Shown piece after piece: positions 20,845 through 32,609 of a DNA stretch of 64,000 bases. The notes beneath the pieces were generated by a model, which was not told where the DNA came from, did not search any database, and was given only the letters and a program-made list of their open reading frames with translations. A program made the position numbers and the translations under genes. The DNA lies in contig NC_084663.1 of the NCBI RefSeq assembly GCF_028389875.1, forward strand, positions 160,113,801-160,177,800. The letters are read 5' to 3'. Within the stretch, counting starts at the first letter, position 1. Every line of letters starts with the position of its first letter. Origin of the DNA: Rhea pennata. Its lineage: Eukaryota; Chordata; Aves; Rheiformes; Rheidae.

Positions 20845-23800
20845 GTGAGGACGGACCGCCGTCGCCCAGCTCTGCCCGGCGCGGCTGCGGGGAGCGAGGG
20901 GGGCCCCCCTCCGCCCGCCCCAAGGGCAGGCACGGACACGCTCCCGCGGCGAGGCTGGGGGAAGGGAGCCCGGGCTCCATCCCCGCATCGTCCGCCGGGA
21001 GCCGGCGGGGGGAAGGGGGGAGAGGAGCGGCGTGAAGGGCGGGCGGGCGGGCGCGGTGCGGGGCTGCCCTCGGGCTGGGGGGACGGGGCGAGGGGGAAAA
21101 CTGCCTCTTCACTCTGACTCGGGCTGTGGGGGGGGAGGGGAGGAGCCGGATCTCGTAACCCCTGGAAACAAAATGTGCTGTCAGCACTTCGCGTAGCGAG
21201 GTCTCTGCTCGGTGAATCCCTCCCTTTCTCATTCCTTAATAGCCGCTGTTTTTGATGGAAGTGTGCGGAGGAGAGGCGTACTTATTCCCCCCACTCCATC
21301 CAGTAGTTCTGCCTCAGTGTTTTAATTCATAAAAACGAAACTTGTCTGTATGGACGGTCTTCAGCCCCATTATTTTTGACGTGGCTAGAAAAAACATGCT
21401 CTCCGTACGTAAAAACAGGGCCCGAAAATGTTGACCTTCAGCGCATGCTGCAGTGCCCATCTCCGTGGCACTGGCTTGTGGGGGTGCTGTCTGAGGTCGT
21501 TGTCAGGAGATTATATTCGGCTTCTGTGCTTAGCTGTAGGAGTTGGTTAGCTGTAGCTGTTATACAATGGGATGTACTGGTTTTGTGTTGTAACCGTATC
21601 TTTTTGATAACTAGTTTTCTGGTTGGATGGTTTTCTGGTGACTACACTGGCTTTTCTTCCCCCCCCCCTTTTTTTTTTTTTTTTAATTCAAATACAATAA
21701 CAAACTACTGCCAGAAGAACCTTAAGGTCGTTGGTATTTGCATGATATTGTAATGTTTTCCTTACTATTTGACACCTCCTTGTGCTCACATACTCCCCCC
21801 CCCACACAGTACCCCAAAGAAACTTGTGAATGGGGCATAGAGTTTTTCTCAAATTATCTTCTGGGTGAGAAGTTTTTGTACTTCATTTGGTTTAAATACT
21901 GATTTACTTTGGATCATTTTCCAATGAATAAAATCCTAATTCATGGATCTTCTATCCTTGCATAGCCCAAGGATTTGAATTTAAAATGTTACGTTTGTAT
22001 GTCATTTAAAACAATTACTGTATTTCCCACAAATTGAGGGGAAAATGGACAAGCAATAGTTAAGAGTCAGTTTGAAGTGATGTATATTGCCACTTGCATA
22101 ATATCTTTTTCCTCTTCAAATTCTTTGTACTCTTTACTTTTCCTTCTACCCTGGAGAGTTCTCAGCTTCTGTGTACACTGCAAAGCTATTCATCTGCAAA
22201 CATCCTCAAAATCACCCTTTATGTATTATTTGAAATATGTAGTCATTTTTAAAAGAGGAAATTAAATGGAAAATAAACGATTTAAATGTTCTAAAGTTTG
22301 AATCATAGAAGCAATGAGGAAAATGTGTTTCCTGAGAAACTAAAGTAACATGTTAAATGGTTATGCCAATGCTCAGGCGTGTAGTACTGGATGCCATGTG
22401 AGTATGTTGGCCCTCACTCTGAACTTCTAAGTGTCACTGTGTTGGGTGTTCAAGTTCACCTTCCAAATGCAAGAAGTTTGCTGATCTCCAAAGAAAGGGA
22501 AGTAACAATTTGTTGCTATGGGTAGGGCTAGATTAATGTTGCATTGTTTTTAGACTTAGGAGTATTTTGGAACCAATAGCACTTTTTTTTTTTTTTGACA
22601 AACAGAACCTGTAATATTTTTGTATTAAAAGTTTGGATTTGATGATGTTGGGGAATAGAGTAAAGTTTGCGTGCAGTGTCTATATATGTGATTGCATGAT
22701 CTCTCAAAAGACTGCATTTTCTTGGCTTATTATTTATTATTTAATTTGTAATACTGTTAGCTGTTCTAAGTGGATAGATATTCCATGATTTTGGGGGGGT
22801 TAGCCCATATAATTTAGGGGTTTATTTAAAATATTTTTATTCAGTATAGTATTTTTCTCATGAATTTTTACTGTATTATTATGAATGAGTTATTGAGTGT
22901 TTATGAACATTAACAACTATATAAAAGCAACAAAACCTGCAGATAGGTAGATGTGTAAAAGTTTAAGGTCAGTAATGTGAAAACTACTTGTTAATTTTCT
23001 TGCCCTATTCAAAATATCTAGATCTGTTCCCACTCTGCTAGAGTATATAGCAATTTTATAGTGTTTGGTTTTCAGTACATGATTAACTTTATTTGCAGAT
23101 AAGTGCTCAAACTATGTACAGTAAGGTACATATAATTTGTCACATCTACTTAAATAAAGCAAAGTTTATGGTTTGTGACTTTTCATTATGTAGCAAAGAG
23201 AGGAATAGAATTCATTTCTCTGGAATATACTTAAATTGCATAAATCACAGGAATGTCTTTGCTTTCTCTACTGTGATCCCTCCTCACCACCTACTGGATT
23301 TTGCAATAAAAGCTGTAAGCAATGTCAATGACAAGTTATACAACTTTCTGTGATGTTTTTTTGGTGTGTTTACGTAAGAGGGCAATCAGTATCCTAGTGT
23401 AAACAAGAGTAACTTCTTGACCCCCTAAAAAATCACATGCTGGGACAACGCTTTGTTATGCTCTTTGACCTGGGCAGAGTAGTGCATAAACAGAATAGAA
23501 GAATGAAAGATTAATGTATTTCTTTCTGAACAAATACGTGATCAGTGCTTAAAAGGCAATGCATAAAAAGTGAGTAGGTATACAGTAAGCCAAAGGAGGA
23601 AATGTAGGATGGTGCTGGAAGATTGTCAAAACCTGAGATTCACCTGTGAAATGGGCATGTTTAAACCTGAATTGAAACAGAGTTGGGTTTTGACCTAAAT
23701 TTTTATCCATGTAAATAAATTTGAACTCAAAGCATGTTCTGTCTTTGTATTAATGGCTTTGTATGTGTAGAAAGGAGTTTGAATGTGTGGCATGAAGGTG

Positions 23801-26800
23801 TACCATTAGTAAACTGAATATGTGTTGTCCTCATCTTTTTTGTTTCACCACTGACCTGTGAAAAATGCTTGTTTGTCTGAAATGCATGAGATTTCTGTAA
23901 GGCTGGCTCAAATAAAAATTGTGTGACCTTTAAAAGTGTTTTTTTGGGCTGGCCTGCAGTTCAAGGCCATAGTAAGCTTCTATAGCTTCTGTATGGAGCT
24001 ATTCTAAATAACAAAATATTATCTAAGTTTATGGTAAGAGTACTTAGTGAACTGTAATATATTTTGAAGCTTATAAGGATGTATTGGACCAAAAAGCTCA
24101 GGAAACACAGGTTAGCAGAGGAAAGCTTGAGGAATGAAGCTGCAGAACACAGTATTGTGGTACATCAAGCTGTCAGATATGTGGCAGCAGCCACATAATG
24201 TAATCTTCAACAATAAAATGCTAAAATTAGTAGTGGTAAATGTCTTTTTCTTCCCTTTCCTCAATTTAACAGATTTTTGCGTTAAGTCATGTTTGATTTG
24301 TTTGTGCTTTTATTTTCCTGAAGTTTTAGAACTAGAAAAGCAGTTGGGCATTTTTATCCTGTGGTGTGGAATAGATTTTATTAGCTTGCTTTAAATATGA
24401 ACTAAATATTATGGTGGTAATAATAATAATAAGACTACTTAAAATTCCTCTTGAGGAAAGATAAATGGCTATACCAACTTTAGATAGCAGAGAAGTGAGA
24501 AAAGCCACATGGAGGTTTTCCCTTTTGGTAGTTAGTTGTGTTCAGGCAGTAAGGTGCCACAATTAGATAGTTTTTAAATTCCATCATCTTTAAACTAAAA
24601 ATTCTTGTATGTGATATTTTTTTTTCTCTTTTTCTTCCTCCCTTTCCGGTTTTGGTAACAATAATAATGTTTTTGTGGCAATTGATTCGTTCTTCATCTC
24701 TTCCAGCACAAGAGCTAAGAGGCATCAAATAAAGCTAGCAGATGTCAGGAGTGGTTCTTCATCCAAAATGTAAAAAAAGAATTGAAATTCACACCATCTT
24801 GCTGCAAGAAGTATTAATAGTTTGACTAGATTTAAGTGGCAATTTGACGAATTCATGGGAAATAAATCTGCTTCCTGGAAGAATATTTTGGGAAGTGCTG
24901 TTATTTACTTGCTTGTTGTTATAGTCTTCCCTAGTTTTCTTTTGGCCAGTGTAGAAAACCACGTACTGGTCTACGTGAACCTTTGTTCTAATCTAGTGTG
25001 TCTGTTTTTCTGTTGTTGCGTATTACGTATATTACTGTCTTCCTTTTTATAATATATTCTCCTTAAAAGAAACTCTTGTAATTATCTTGTGTGGGAGCTC
25101 TGTGTGTTATTCTTCTTTCTTTGGTATTGGCAATTATTGAGTGGTTCATTCAAAGATACTAAAAAGGACACATAACCTCTGCTGCTTCTTACGCATCTCA
25201 TCTGCAGCATGTGTGTAGATTACGTCTTCCTGCTTCTTTTTTTTTTTTTTTGAAAGTTTGTGCTCACTATTTATAGTTTAGTAAATACTGCGCAGTAACT
25301 TTGATCACTTAATTGTTTGGTAGTTCCTTAGACTGTTGAGATCATGGCTCATCAGTTCTAAAATATCCAGGATGGTAGGGGAGATGGTCAAGATTCTGTG
25401 GTGTATTACAAGCTTAGTCCTTGGGTGCAAGAGCAAAAGAGTTTTCATCTTTGTGAAGATGGAGTTGGCATCTTCTGGCTCTGCAGGTAAAATGCTATGT
25501 CAGGACTATACAATAGAAGTCTGGAATTGCTATGAAGAAGTCAACTGTTACCAACATTGGAACTGCTCATACTGGTAAATCAGCTACAGCAACTTCTACG
25601 AAATAGGTGAATAATGAGCTTTTTTTTCTTACACCTCCAAAATCTTTCTATTAAGCATCTGTGGATGTGTTAGAGTTGTTTTCCTCTAGATGCACTTCTG
25701 TGAAGGATTTCTTGGTGGTGTGATTTGCCTAACTTCCAAGGAAGTCACTGTTGCAGGATGAAGCTTCAATTTTGATAATGTTATTAAATCTCAGTGATAT
25801 TAATTCAGAGACTGTATAGTTAAAATGACAGCAGTAGAGCTTCTGCTTTCTTGATATTGAGGCCTCTTTGTTCTTTTTTTTTTTTTTCTGTGGCCTTTAT
25901 AGGATCTTTTCCATTCTGATGAGACTAGCTGGTAACTAATACACAGACTGCTCTGTCTTTGGGGTGAAGTTTGAGCTTCAGTCGGTCACATTTTTGGATT
26001 AACCTTATCACCTGGTGAATAGCTGAAGGATTTATTAGGACATTTTCTGGAAAAAGGACAATCGTGAATCCTCTTTTTCCTGAATCTCTGTGTTAGGTTC
26101 TTTCAGCTCTTCTGTGATTCTGGAGCTATCCATTTTAGGCATGCTTTCCAGGCTGATATTTAATTTTATATGTTTATATATACGTTTTTCTTGTGACCCA
26201 TGAGGTAAGAAAAGTTACTGTTATTTTGGGAGGATGAGTGTGTAAAATCCAGTTTGGGATCTCTGCTCTGATATCAGTCACATCCAAGATAGTTGTTTGT
26301 TGTCACTTACCACATGAAGAATATCAGCATTCACTGTTCTGTCTTACTGTTGTCTCACTGATAATGTCAACAGATTCTGAACAAGAAAAAAGTGTTCCTA
26401 TCAGGTAGACTTTCTCAGCAGGCAAGCAGATACGGCCTGTGGCAGGTGTATCTTTTAGGTATCCTTATAAACCAGACAGGTTAGTCAGATGTCATGACAA
26501 GGTCCCAGTTTAATTGTTGAGCAAGCCCCCTTTTAATCAACTGTTGTCATTGTTCCTGGAGAGACAAAAAGAACTGCTGATGAAGTACATGTATTTGAAT
26601 ACTGGAGCTTGTGTTATGAGTGGTATATAAGCCTTTGGCAGTGACTTTTACAAATCGTGGTGTTTTCTGTGTTTCTGAGATAGGAATTTAGTTACATTTT
26701 AAATATTATTTAAACCTTTTTCATGCTGCCTGTCTTGGGGGCAAAGTACCAAATACTGATAAATAAAGTCAACATCGCATCTAATATCAAATACTGTATC

Positions 26801-27439
26801 CCATAATGATTTGATCCAGTGATTACTTTTGTTCTGATATACCTACCTACGTGAGTGGAGCCCTGTTTAATTAACTGTAATTGTGTGTGGATAAAAGTGC
26901 TCATTGGTATGGATGTACCTATATAATCAAAACCTATTTTACTTGAACTCTTAATATTGAGGACTTTGAGTTCATCTGTGTATGTGTGTTGATTAGGAGA
27001 TCTGTTAATTATTACATGCATAGGTATGGATCTGATAGTAACAGAGATGGTACATTGGGAAGCATCATTTTAATGTACTGAATTTTAGATATGGAAGGAA
27101 AACTTCTATAAATAAAGTATTTTTATTTCTTCTTCTCATAAAAAAGAAAAAAAAATATGCTCCATGAGAGCAATGTTATTCTAGGATTTCCTAACTCATC
27201 ATTAAAATGCTCTCCCTTTCCGTGTAGGCAAAGACTATTTTTATGATGGCCTTCAGATTCTATACTCCATTTTTTCTCTTGCAGAGAAATTTGACTGTGA
27301 ATGTAGCAATTTTATTTTGACAAAGTTGAAAACTCTCTTAAGCTGATGCATTTGGGTTCTATGCCTAAATGAGCTTTGTGCCATCATCAGTACAAGGCAA
27401 TGATGGCATTCCCAAGTTGGCCCTTGCCAGCAGAATCTG

Positions 27440-27464
27440 TTTATTTTATTTTATTTTATTTTTT
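27440..27464 (+). repeat. (TTTTA)n microsatellite
   Basis: About five units of TTTTA in STK24 intron 1. Confidence 0.85.
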
Positions 27465-28309
27465 CCTTAAAGTGTATTTTAAGCTTTGGTATATTATTTG
27501 AAACCAAATTCGTATTTAGGATGCTTAGGTCTAAAATCAGGTAAATGTAGTTTACTTTTGAAGAGATGTATTTAATAGATGGTCTTTATTAGTGGAATAA
27601 CCTTCATATTCTAGTTCTTACTTTGTTTACTGGAACTATCTATACATGGAATCATTCCTTCTTAGTGAACAAGAAGAGATCTGAGAATAATTAAATGTTT
27701 ATGTTACACAAGCATCACACTGTTCTATGTGTTATTTGTATATTAGTATAATAAAAAACTTGTAACATTGTACATTAGATAGCTTTCTGAATCCAAAATA
27801 TTATAGTTTTAAGTTGTGGCTTTTGTGGGGGACTTCTGACCCAAGAAATTATATTAGTTCACTGGGAATTTAGAAACATGTTCTGGAGATCCATATCATT
27901 CCTTATTAAGATACTCAATTTATTGTTAATTTTTTCCACTGGTTGTGTTTCTTTCCCAGAAAGAATAATCTGGTTATGGTAGTGTGTGTCCTAAATGAAT
28001 AACAATACTATCGAAGATAGAAAATGACGAATGTGGAATATGTGTGTTTTAAGAATAAAAGTATGTAATAATCACTGTTGGCTTTTTTTGATTTTTGATG
28101 AATTACCAGTGAATTAACTGGATCATAGTCTTATGCCTTGATAGTACGGACAAATTCTTTCACACTGGTCTTGGCACCCTTCGTTAAATTGGTTGTTGCT
28201 CTTTGTCGTAAGTATAAGATGGCTATCCTAGCTAAGCTGGATTTATATTATTATCTACATATAGAAGTGGAAGTTAGTTCCCTTTGGTTCAAATGTTAAA
28301 GCTTTAGTC

Positions 28310-28332
28310 TTGTTTTGTTTTGTTTTGTTTTA
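28310..28332 (+). repeat. (TTTTG)n microsatellite
   Basis: Four to five units of TTTTG in STK24 intron 1. Confidence 0.85.
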
Positions 28333-29778
28333 ATTTAAAACTCATTAGTACTTATTTTGCTTGAAGAATCAGCCACTTCATTCAATCTGCTAATTGTCAG
28401 CATTTCCTTTTAGTTGATCTGCTTTCATTTACATATTCTTCATTTCTTTATTTTTCGTGTTTGTATAAAAATCCCAGACTATAAATCCAAGGGCTTAATA
28501 TATTGGGTCCTCTTGAGTTAACAGCCAGCTCTTAGAAAATGTAGATAGGGTTTGATACAATTGAGTAAAACTGAGCAATTTATCTTCTGCATTCTGCCTC
28601 TCTCATATTTCAGTTTCGCATCAGCTACAGGAAGTTGTACTGTTTATTTTATCAGTTATTCATATATGTGTGTGCGTATCTCTCTCTGAAAGGAAAACTG
28701 TTACTGACTTCACAGGAAATGTAGGTGCTGGGGAGCAACAATTTGGGCTTCCCTTTCCTGGAAGTAGTTGTCCCTGATGTTTTGAAACTCTTTCATTTAA
28801 GCATATGTTTTATGTTTTTGTTCTGTTTTTGTTATTTCTCTTCAGTAGTCCAGGCTCTGTGAGAGGTCTAAATGAACTGATTTTGTGCATTTTAACTGAT
28901 TTAAAATATATTGCTAATGCCACTGCTTGTGCAGCTATCTCTGTGGAGGTAAAAGTAGAAATTAAAGCTGCTTAATACTTGCCTCTTTTGAGGTGAATGG
29001 GTTAAAAATCTTCTTTGAGAGATTGTTAATGATGATATAGGAAAACATTTACAGTGCTGCTTCTAAAATAGAATGCTGTATGAAGAATGGTGACATCAAA
29101 CATGCTAGCTGTTTACGTTTGACTGGCTTTGAGGCTTGAATACCTCTTGGTACTTGAGAAAACGGTTTGTATAACTTGTCTGCTAGATTTCTGTTGGCTG
29201 GTCTTTGTATAAGTTAATTTAAAATAAAGGAACAATATACATCCACAGTGCCTGTTTTGAAAAGAGATCTGTGTGTTTGTGTACTGTATTTGTTATGTGC
29301 CTGAAAATAAATATAAAATAGTGTTATTCTTGCTGATGTTAAATAATGCTTAGTCCTCTCAGAAAGAAATAATGGAGTATGTTATATCAGTTCTGCTCCT
29401 GTGAGTAATTGCTGAACTACTCTGGGCTACTCTTTCTCCCTATCAGTTTGTAAGATTAGGCTAATTGCTAACATGTTTCAGTTAAACTAGTCCTTACTAA
29501 GAGGAGATAAACTGAAAGTTCTGACACTAAAAAACAGTATTTCTAGTTAACCGTATTTACAATTTCAACCTATAGTATTACTTGAGTTAAAAGAATTCCA
29601 TGAGTTAAATTCCCATTGGTTGTAATCTGAATAAATATTGTGAGGAACTCTTTGCCTTTCTATGAACTTATTTTGTCTCTATTTTCTTACTGTAACACTA
29701 GGTTGATTTTATTCTCTTTTTTATTCCATTTGAATCTTTGGCAATGTAAATAATTCTTGGTGTGGTAGGAATAATGTA

Positions 29779-29876
29779 TCACAGAATAGTTGAAGTATTA
29801 ATGGGCCCAGGGAGAGCATGTGGTCCATTGCCCTATGCAAAGCAGAGTAAACTAGAGCAGGTTGCTCAGGACTGTA
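29779..29876 (-). mobile_element. old CR1 3'-end fragment
   Basis: On the minus strand this is a decayed CR1 3' end. The + strand shows TCACAGAATAGTTGAAG and, later, CTAGAGCAGGTTGCTCAGGA, the reverse complement of the conserved CR1 tail. It is clearly more diverged than the adjoining sense copy, which begins at about 29877. It may be the 3' end of the same old minus-strand element whose 5' part lies at 32610-34010. Confidence 0.7.
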
Positions 29877-30780
29877 CACCAATCAACGCAGCAAGGGGAA
29901 TAAACAGGAGGAACTGGAGATCTGTGTGCGGTCACAGGGCCATGATCTCATTGCAATCACGGAGACATGGTGGGATAGCTCACATGACTGGAATGCTGTC
30001 ATGGATGGCTATGGGCTTTTTAGGAAAGACATGCCAGGAGGGCGAGGTGGTGGAGTTGGTCCTTATGTGAGAGAGCAACTGGAATGCATCAGGCTCTGCC
30101 TAGGGGTGGAGGAGGAGGCAGTTGAATGCTTATGGGTGAAGAGCAAAGGACAGGCTAACATGGGGGTACTGTTGTGGGGAGTCTACTGCGGGCCATGTGA
30201 CCGGGAAGAGGAAGTTGATGAGGCCTTCTGCAGACAGCTGGAAGTAACCTCAGGATCACAGGCCCTGGTTCTCATGGGGGACTTCAGCCACCCTGACATC
30301 TGCTGGAGGGACTACACAGCAAGGCACAAACAGTTGAGGAGGCTCCTGCAGTGCATTGATGATAATTTCTTGTCACAAATGGTGGAGGAGCCTCTGAGGA
30401 AGGGTGTCCTGCTGGACCTTGTCCTTACCAACAGAGAGGGACTGGTTGGAGATGTGAAGGTTGGGGGCAGCCTTGGCTGCAGTGACCATGAGATGGTGGA
30501 GTTCAGGATCCTGCAGGAAAGAAGTAAGGCAACAAGCAGGATTGCAACCCTGGATTTCAGGAGAGTAACCTTTGGGCTCTTCAGAGACCTACTTGGTGGA
30601 GTCTCATGGGTTAAGGCCCTAGAAGGAAAGGGGGGTCCAGGAGAGCTGGCTAGTATTCAAACATCGCTTCCTCCAAGCTCAAGAGCGGTGCATCCCTATG
30701 AGTAAGAAGTGCAGCAAAAGGGGCAGGAGACCTGCATAGATAAGCAAGGAGCTACTAACAAAACTCCAACAGAAGAAGAA
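29877..30780 (+). mobile_element. CR1 LINE, endonuclease domain (5' part of interrupted copy)
   Basis: This is the start of a sense CR1 copy that is interrupted at 30781 and resumes near 31248. A 259-codon frame (29926-30705) covers the APE-type endonuclease: ITETWWD holds the metal-binding Glu, MGDFSHPDICW is the GDFN block, and SDHEMVEF holds the catalytic His. The GDFN block reads GDFS, so the usual Asn is replaced and nicking activity is unlikely. The 5' end is truncated inside ORF2. It is nested against the older minus-strand tail to its left. Confidence 0.92.
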
Positions 30781-31246
30781 TCATAGAATCATAAAATTGG
30801 TAAGGTTGGAAGGGACCTCTGGAGATCATCTAGTCCAAACCCCCTTGAGCAGGGGCTCAAGCAGGGTCACCTAGAACATGTTAGACAGGGTTGTGTCCAG
30901 GTGGGCCTTGAACATCTCCAGAGAAGGAGACTCCACAGCCTCCCTGGGCAACCTGTGCCAGTGCTCTGTCACTCTCACAGGGAAGAAATTCTCCCTCACG
31001 TTCAGGCGGAACTTCGCGTGGTTCACTATTTGCCCCTTGCCTCTTGTCCTGTCACACAGGACAACTGAAAAGAGTTTGTCTCCTCCCTTCAGGTATTTTT
31101 AGACATTGATAAGATCCCCCCTCAGTCTTCTCTTCCCCAGGCTGAAGAGGCCCAGCTCTCGCAGCCGTTCCTCATAGGGCAGAGCCCTCTGACTGTCTTT
31201 GTAGCCGTACGCTGGACTCTCTCCAGTAGCTCTATGTCTCTCTTGA
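30781..31246 (-). mobile_element. CR1 3' fragment inserted in reverse into another CR1
   Basis: About 466 bp of CR1 3' region on the minus strand, beginning with the reverse-complemented tail (TCATAGAATCATAAAATT) and running back to a 5' truncation within the conserved MELLERVQ block. It splits the sense CR1. About 40 bp of the host element present in the copies at 9 kb and 61 kb is missing at the junction, so insertion was accompanied by a small deletion. Confidence 0.93.
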
Positions 31247-32609
31247 GGATTATAAGAATGCAGTCAGAGTATGTAGAGATGCAACAAGGAAGGCTAAGGC
31301 CCAGCTGGAATTGAGTCTGGCAAGGGATGTTAAGGACAACAGGAAGGGCTTCTTGTTCAAATACATCAGTAGTAAGAAGAAGAGTGGGGAAAATGTGGGC
31401 CCACTACTGAATGGGCCGGGGGCCCTGGTGACAGAGGGATACAGAGAAGGCAGAATTACTGAATGCCTTCTTTGCCTCAGTCTTCACTGCTGAGGTCAGC
31501 CCTCAAGAATCCCGAAGCCTGGACATGAGGGAGAAGGTCGGAGAAAGGAAGACTCCTTTGGTTGAGGAGGATAGGATTAGAGATCATCTGGGCAAGCTTG
31601 ACGTCCACAGATCCACGGGCCCAGATGGGATACACCCATGGGTACTGAGGGAGCTGGCAGATATTGTTGCCAAGCTGCTCTCCATCATCTTTGAAAGGTC
31701 CTGGAGAACTGGAGAGGTGCCTGAGGACTGGGAGAAAACCAATGTCACTCCAGCCTTCAAAAAGGGCAAGAAGGAGGACCCAGACAACTATAGGCCGGTC
31801 AGCCTCACCTCCATCCCTGGGAAAGTGATGGGACAGTTCAGTCTGGACGTCATCTGCAGACATAAGGAGGATAAGAAGGTGATCCGGAGTAGCCAGCATG
31901 GATTCGCCAAGGGGAAATCGTGCTTAACCAACATGGTAACCAACCTGATAGCCTTCTGTGATGGCATGAGTGGCTGGGTAGATGAGGGGAGAGCAGTGGA
32001 CGTTGTGTACCTTGACTTCAGCAAGGCTTTTGACCTGTCTCCCATCACATCCTCCTAGAGAAGCTCAGGAAGTGTGGGTTAGACGAGTGGACAGTGAGGT
32101 GGATTGAGAAGTGGCTGAAAGGCAGAGCTCAGAGGGTCGTCATCAGTGGCACAGAGTCTAGCTGGAGGCCTGTGGCTAGTGGAGTCCCCCAAGGCTTCGT
32201 ACTGGATCCCATCCTGTCAACTTCTTCATCAATGACCTGGATGAGGGGACAGAGTGCCTCCTCAGCAAGTTTGTTGATGACAGCAAGCTGGGAGGAATGG
32301 CAGATACACCAGAGGGCTGTGCTGCCATTGAGAGAGCCCTGGACAGGCTGGAGAGCTGGGTGGAGAGGAACCTCCTGAGGTTCAACAAGGGCAAGTGCAG
32401 GGTCCTGCACCAAGGGAGAAGTAACCCTAGGCACCAGTACTCAGTGGGGGCTGACCTTCTGGAGAGCAGCTCTGCAGGAAAGGACCTGGGATTGCTGGTG
32501 GACGACAAGTTGACTACGAGCCAGCAATGTGCCCTTGTGGCCAAGAAGGCCAATGGTCTCCTTGGGTGCATTAGGCAGAGTGTTGCCAGCAGGTCAGGGA
32601 AGGTGATCC
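31247..32609 (+). mobile_element. CR1 LINE, RT domain (3' part of interrupted copy, lacking its 3' end)
   Basis: Continuation of the sense CR1 through the reverse transcriptase domain. A 177-codon frame (31525-32058) includes GPDGIHPWVLRELADIV, NYRPVSLTSIPGKVMGQ and VVYLDFSKAFD. It ends at the one-base deletion near 32034, which is also present in the copies at 9.9 and 62.4 kb. A second deletion near 32216 shifts the frame again. The catalytic box reads FVDDSKLGG. The element stops abruptly at 32609 in the middle of ORF2 without CR1 3' sequence, which is abnormal for a LINE; the next base belongs to a minus-strand CR1. Confidence 0.92.

Larger units (their letters stand above)
20085..21150 (+). 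promoter_or_regulatory. STK24: CpG island promoter of STK24
   Basis: About 1 kb of very GC- and CpG-rich sequence, sharply different from its AT-rich flanks, spanning the STK24 start codon. It contains GC boxes (GGGCGGG-type around 20411-20424) and CGCGCG runs. I found no convincing TATA box, which fits a TATA-less housekeeping promoter. The transcription start is not determinable by eye; the 5' UTR probably lies between about 20450 and 20802. Long open frames on both strands here reflect low stop-codon frequency in GC-rich DNA. Confidence 0.85.

Noticed and set aside
20755..21117. Extended frame through STK24 exon 1 beginning at a TTG and running past the donor
   Set aside because: The upstream part would need a non-ATG start, and the part after 20844 is intron following a canonical GTGAGG. 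The ATG at 20803 has an ideal Kozak context.
20185..21232. Long minus-strand ORFs (267 and 310 codons) across the CpG island
   Set aside because: Proline-, leucine- and arginine-rich translations arise from GGA/GAG triplets and low stop frequency in GC-rich DNA. There is no domain, and they are antisense to STK24 exon 1.
30781..31246. An inverted repeat between 30781-31246 and the other CR1 3' ends, considered as a functional hairpin
   Set aside because: Explained by independent CR1 copies in opposite orientation.
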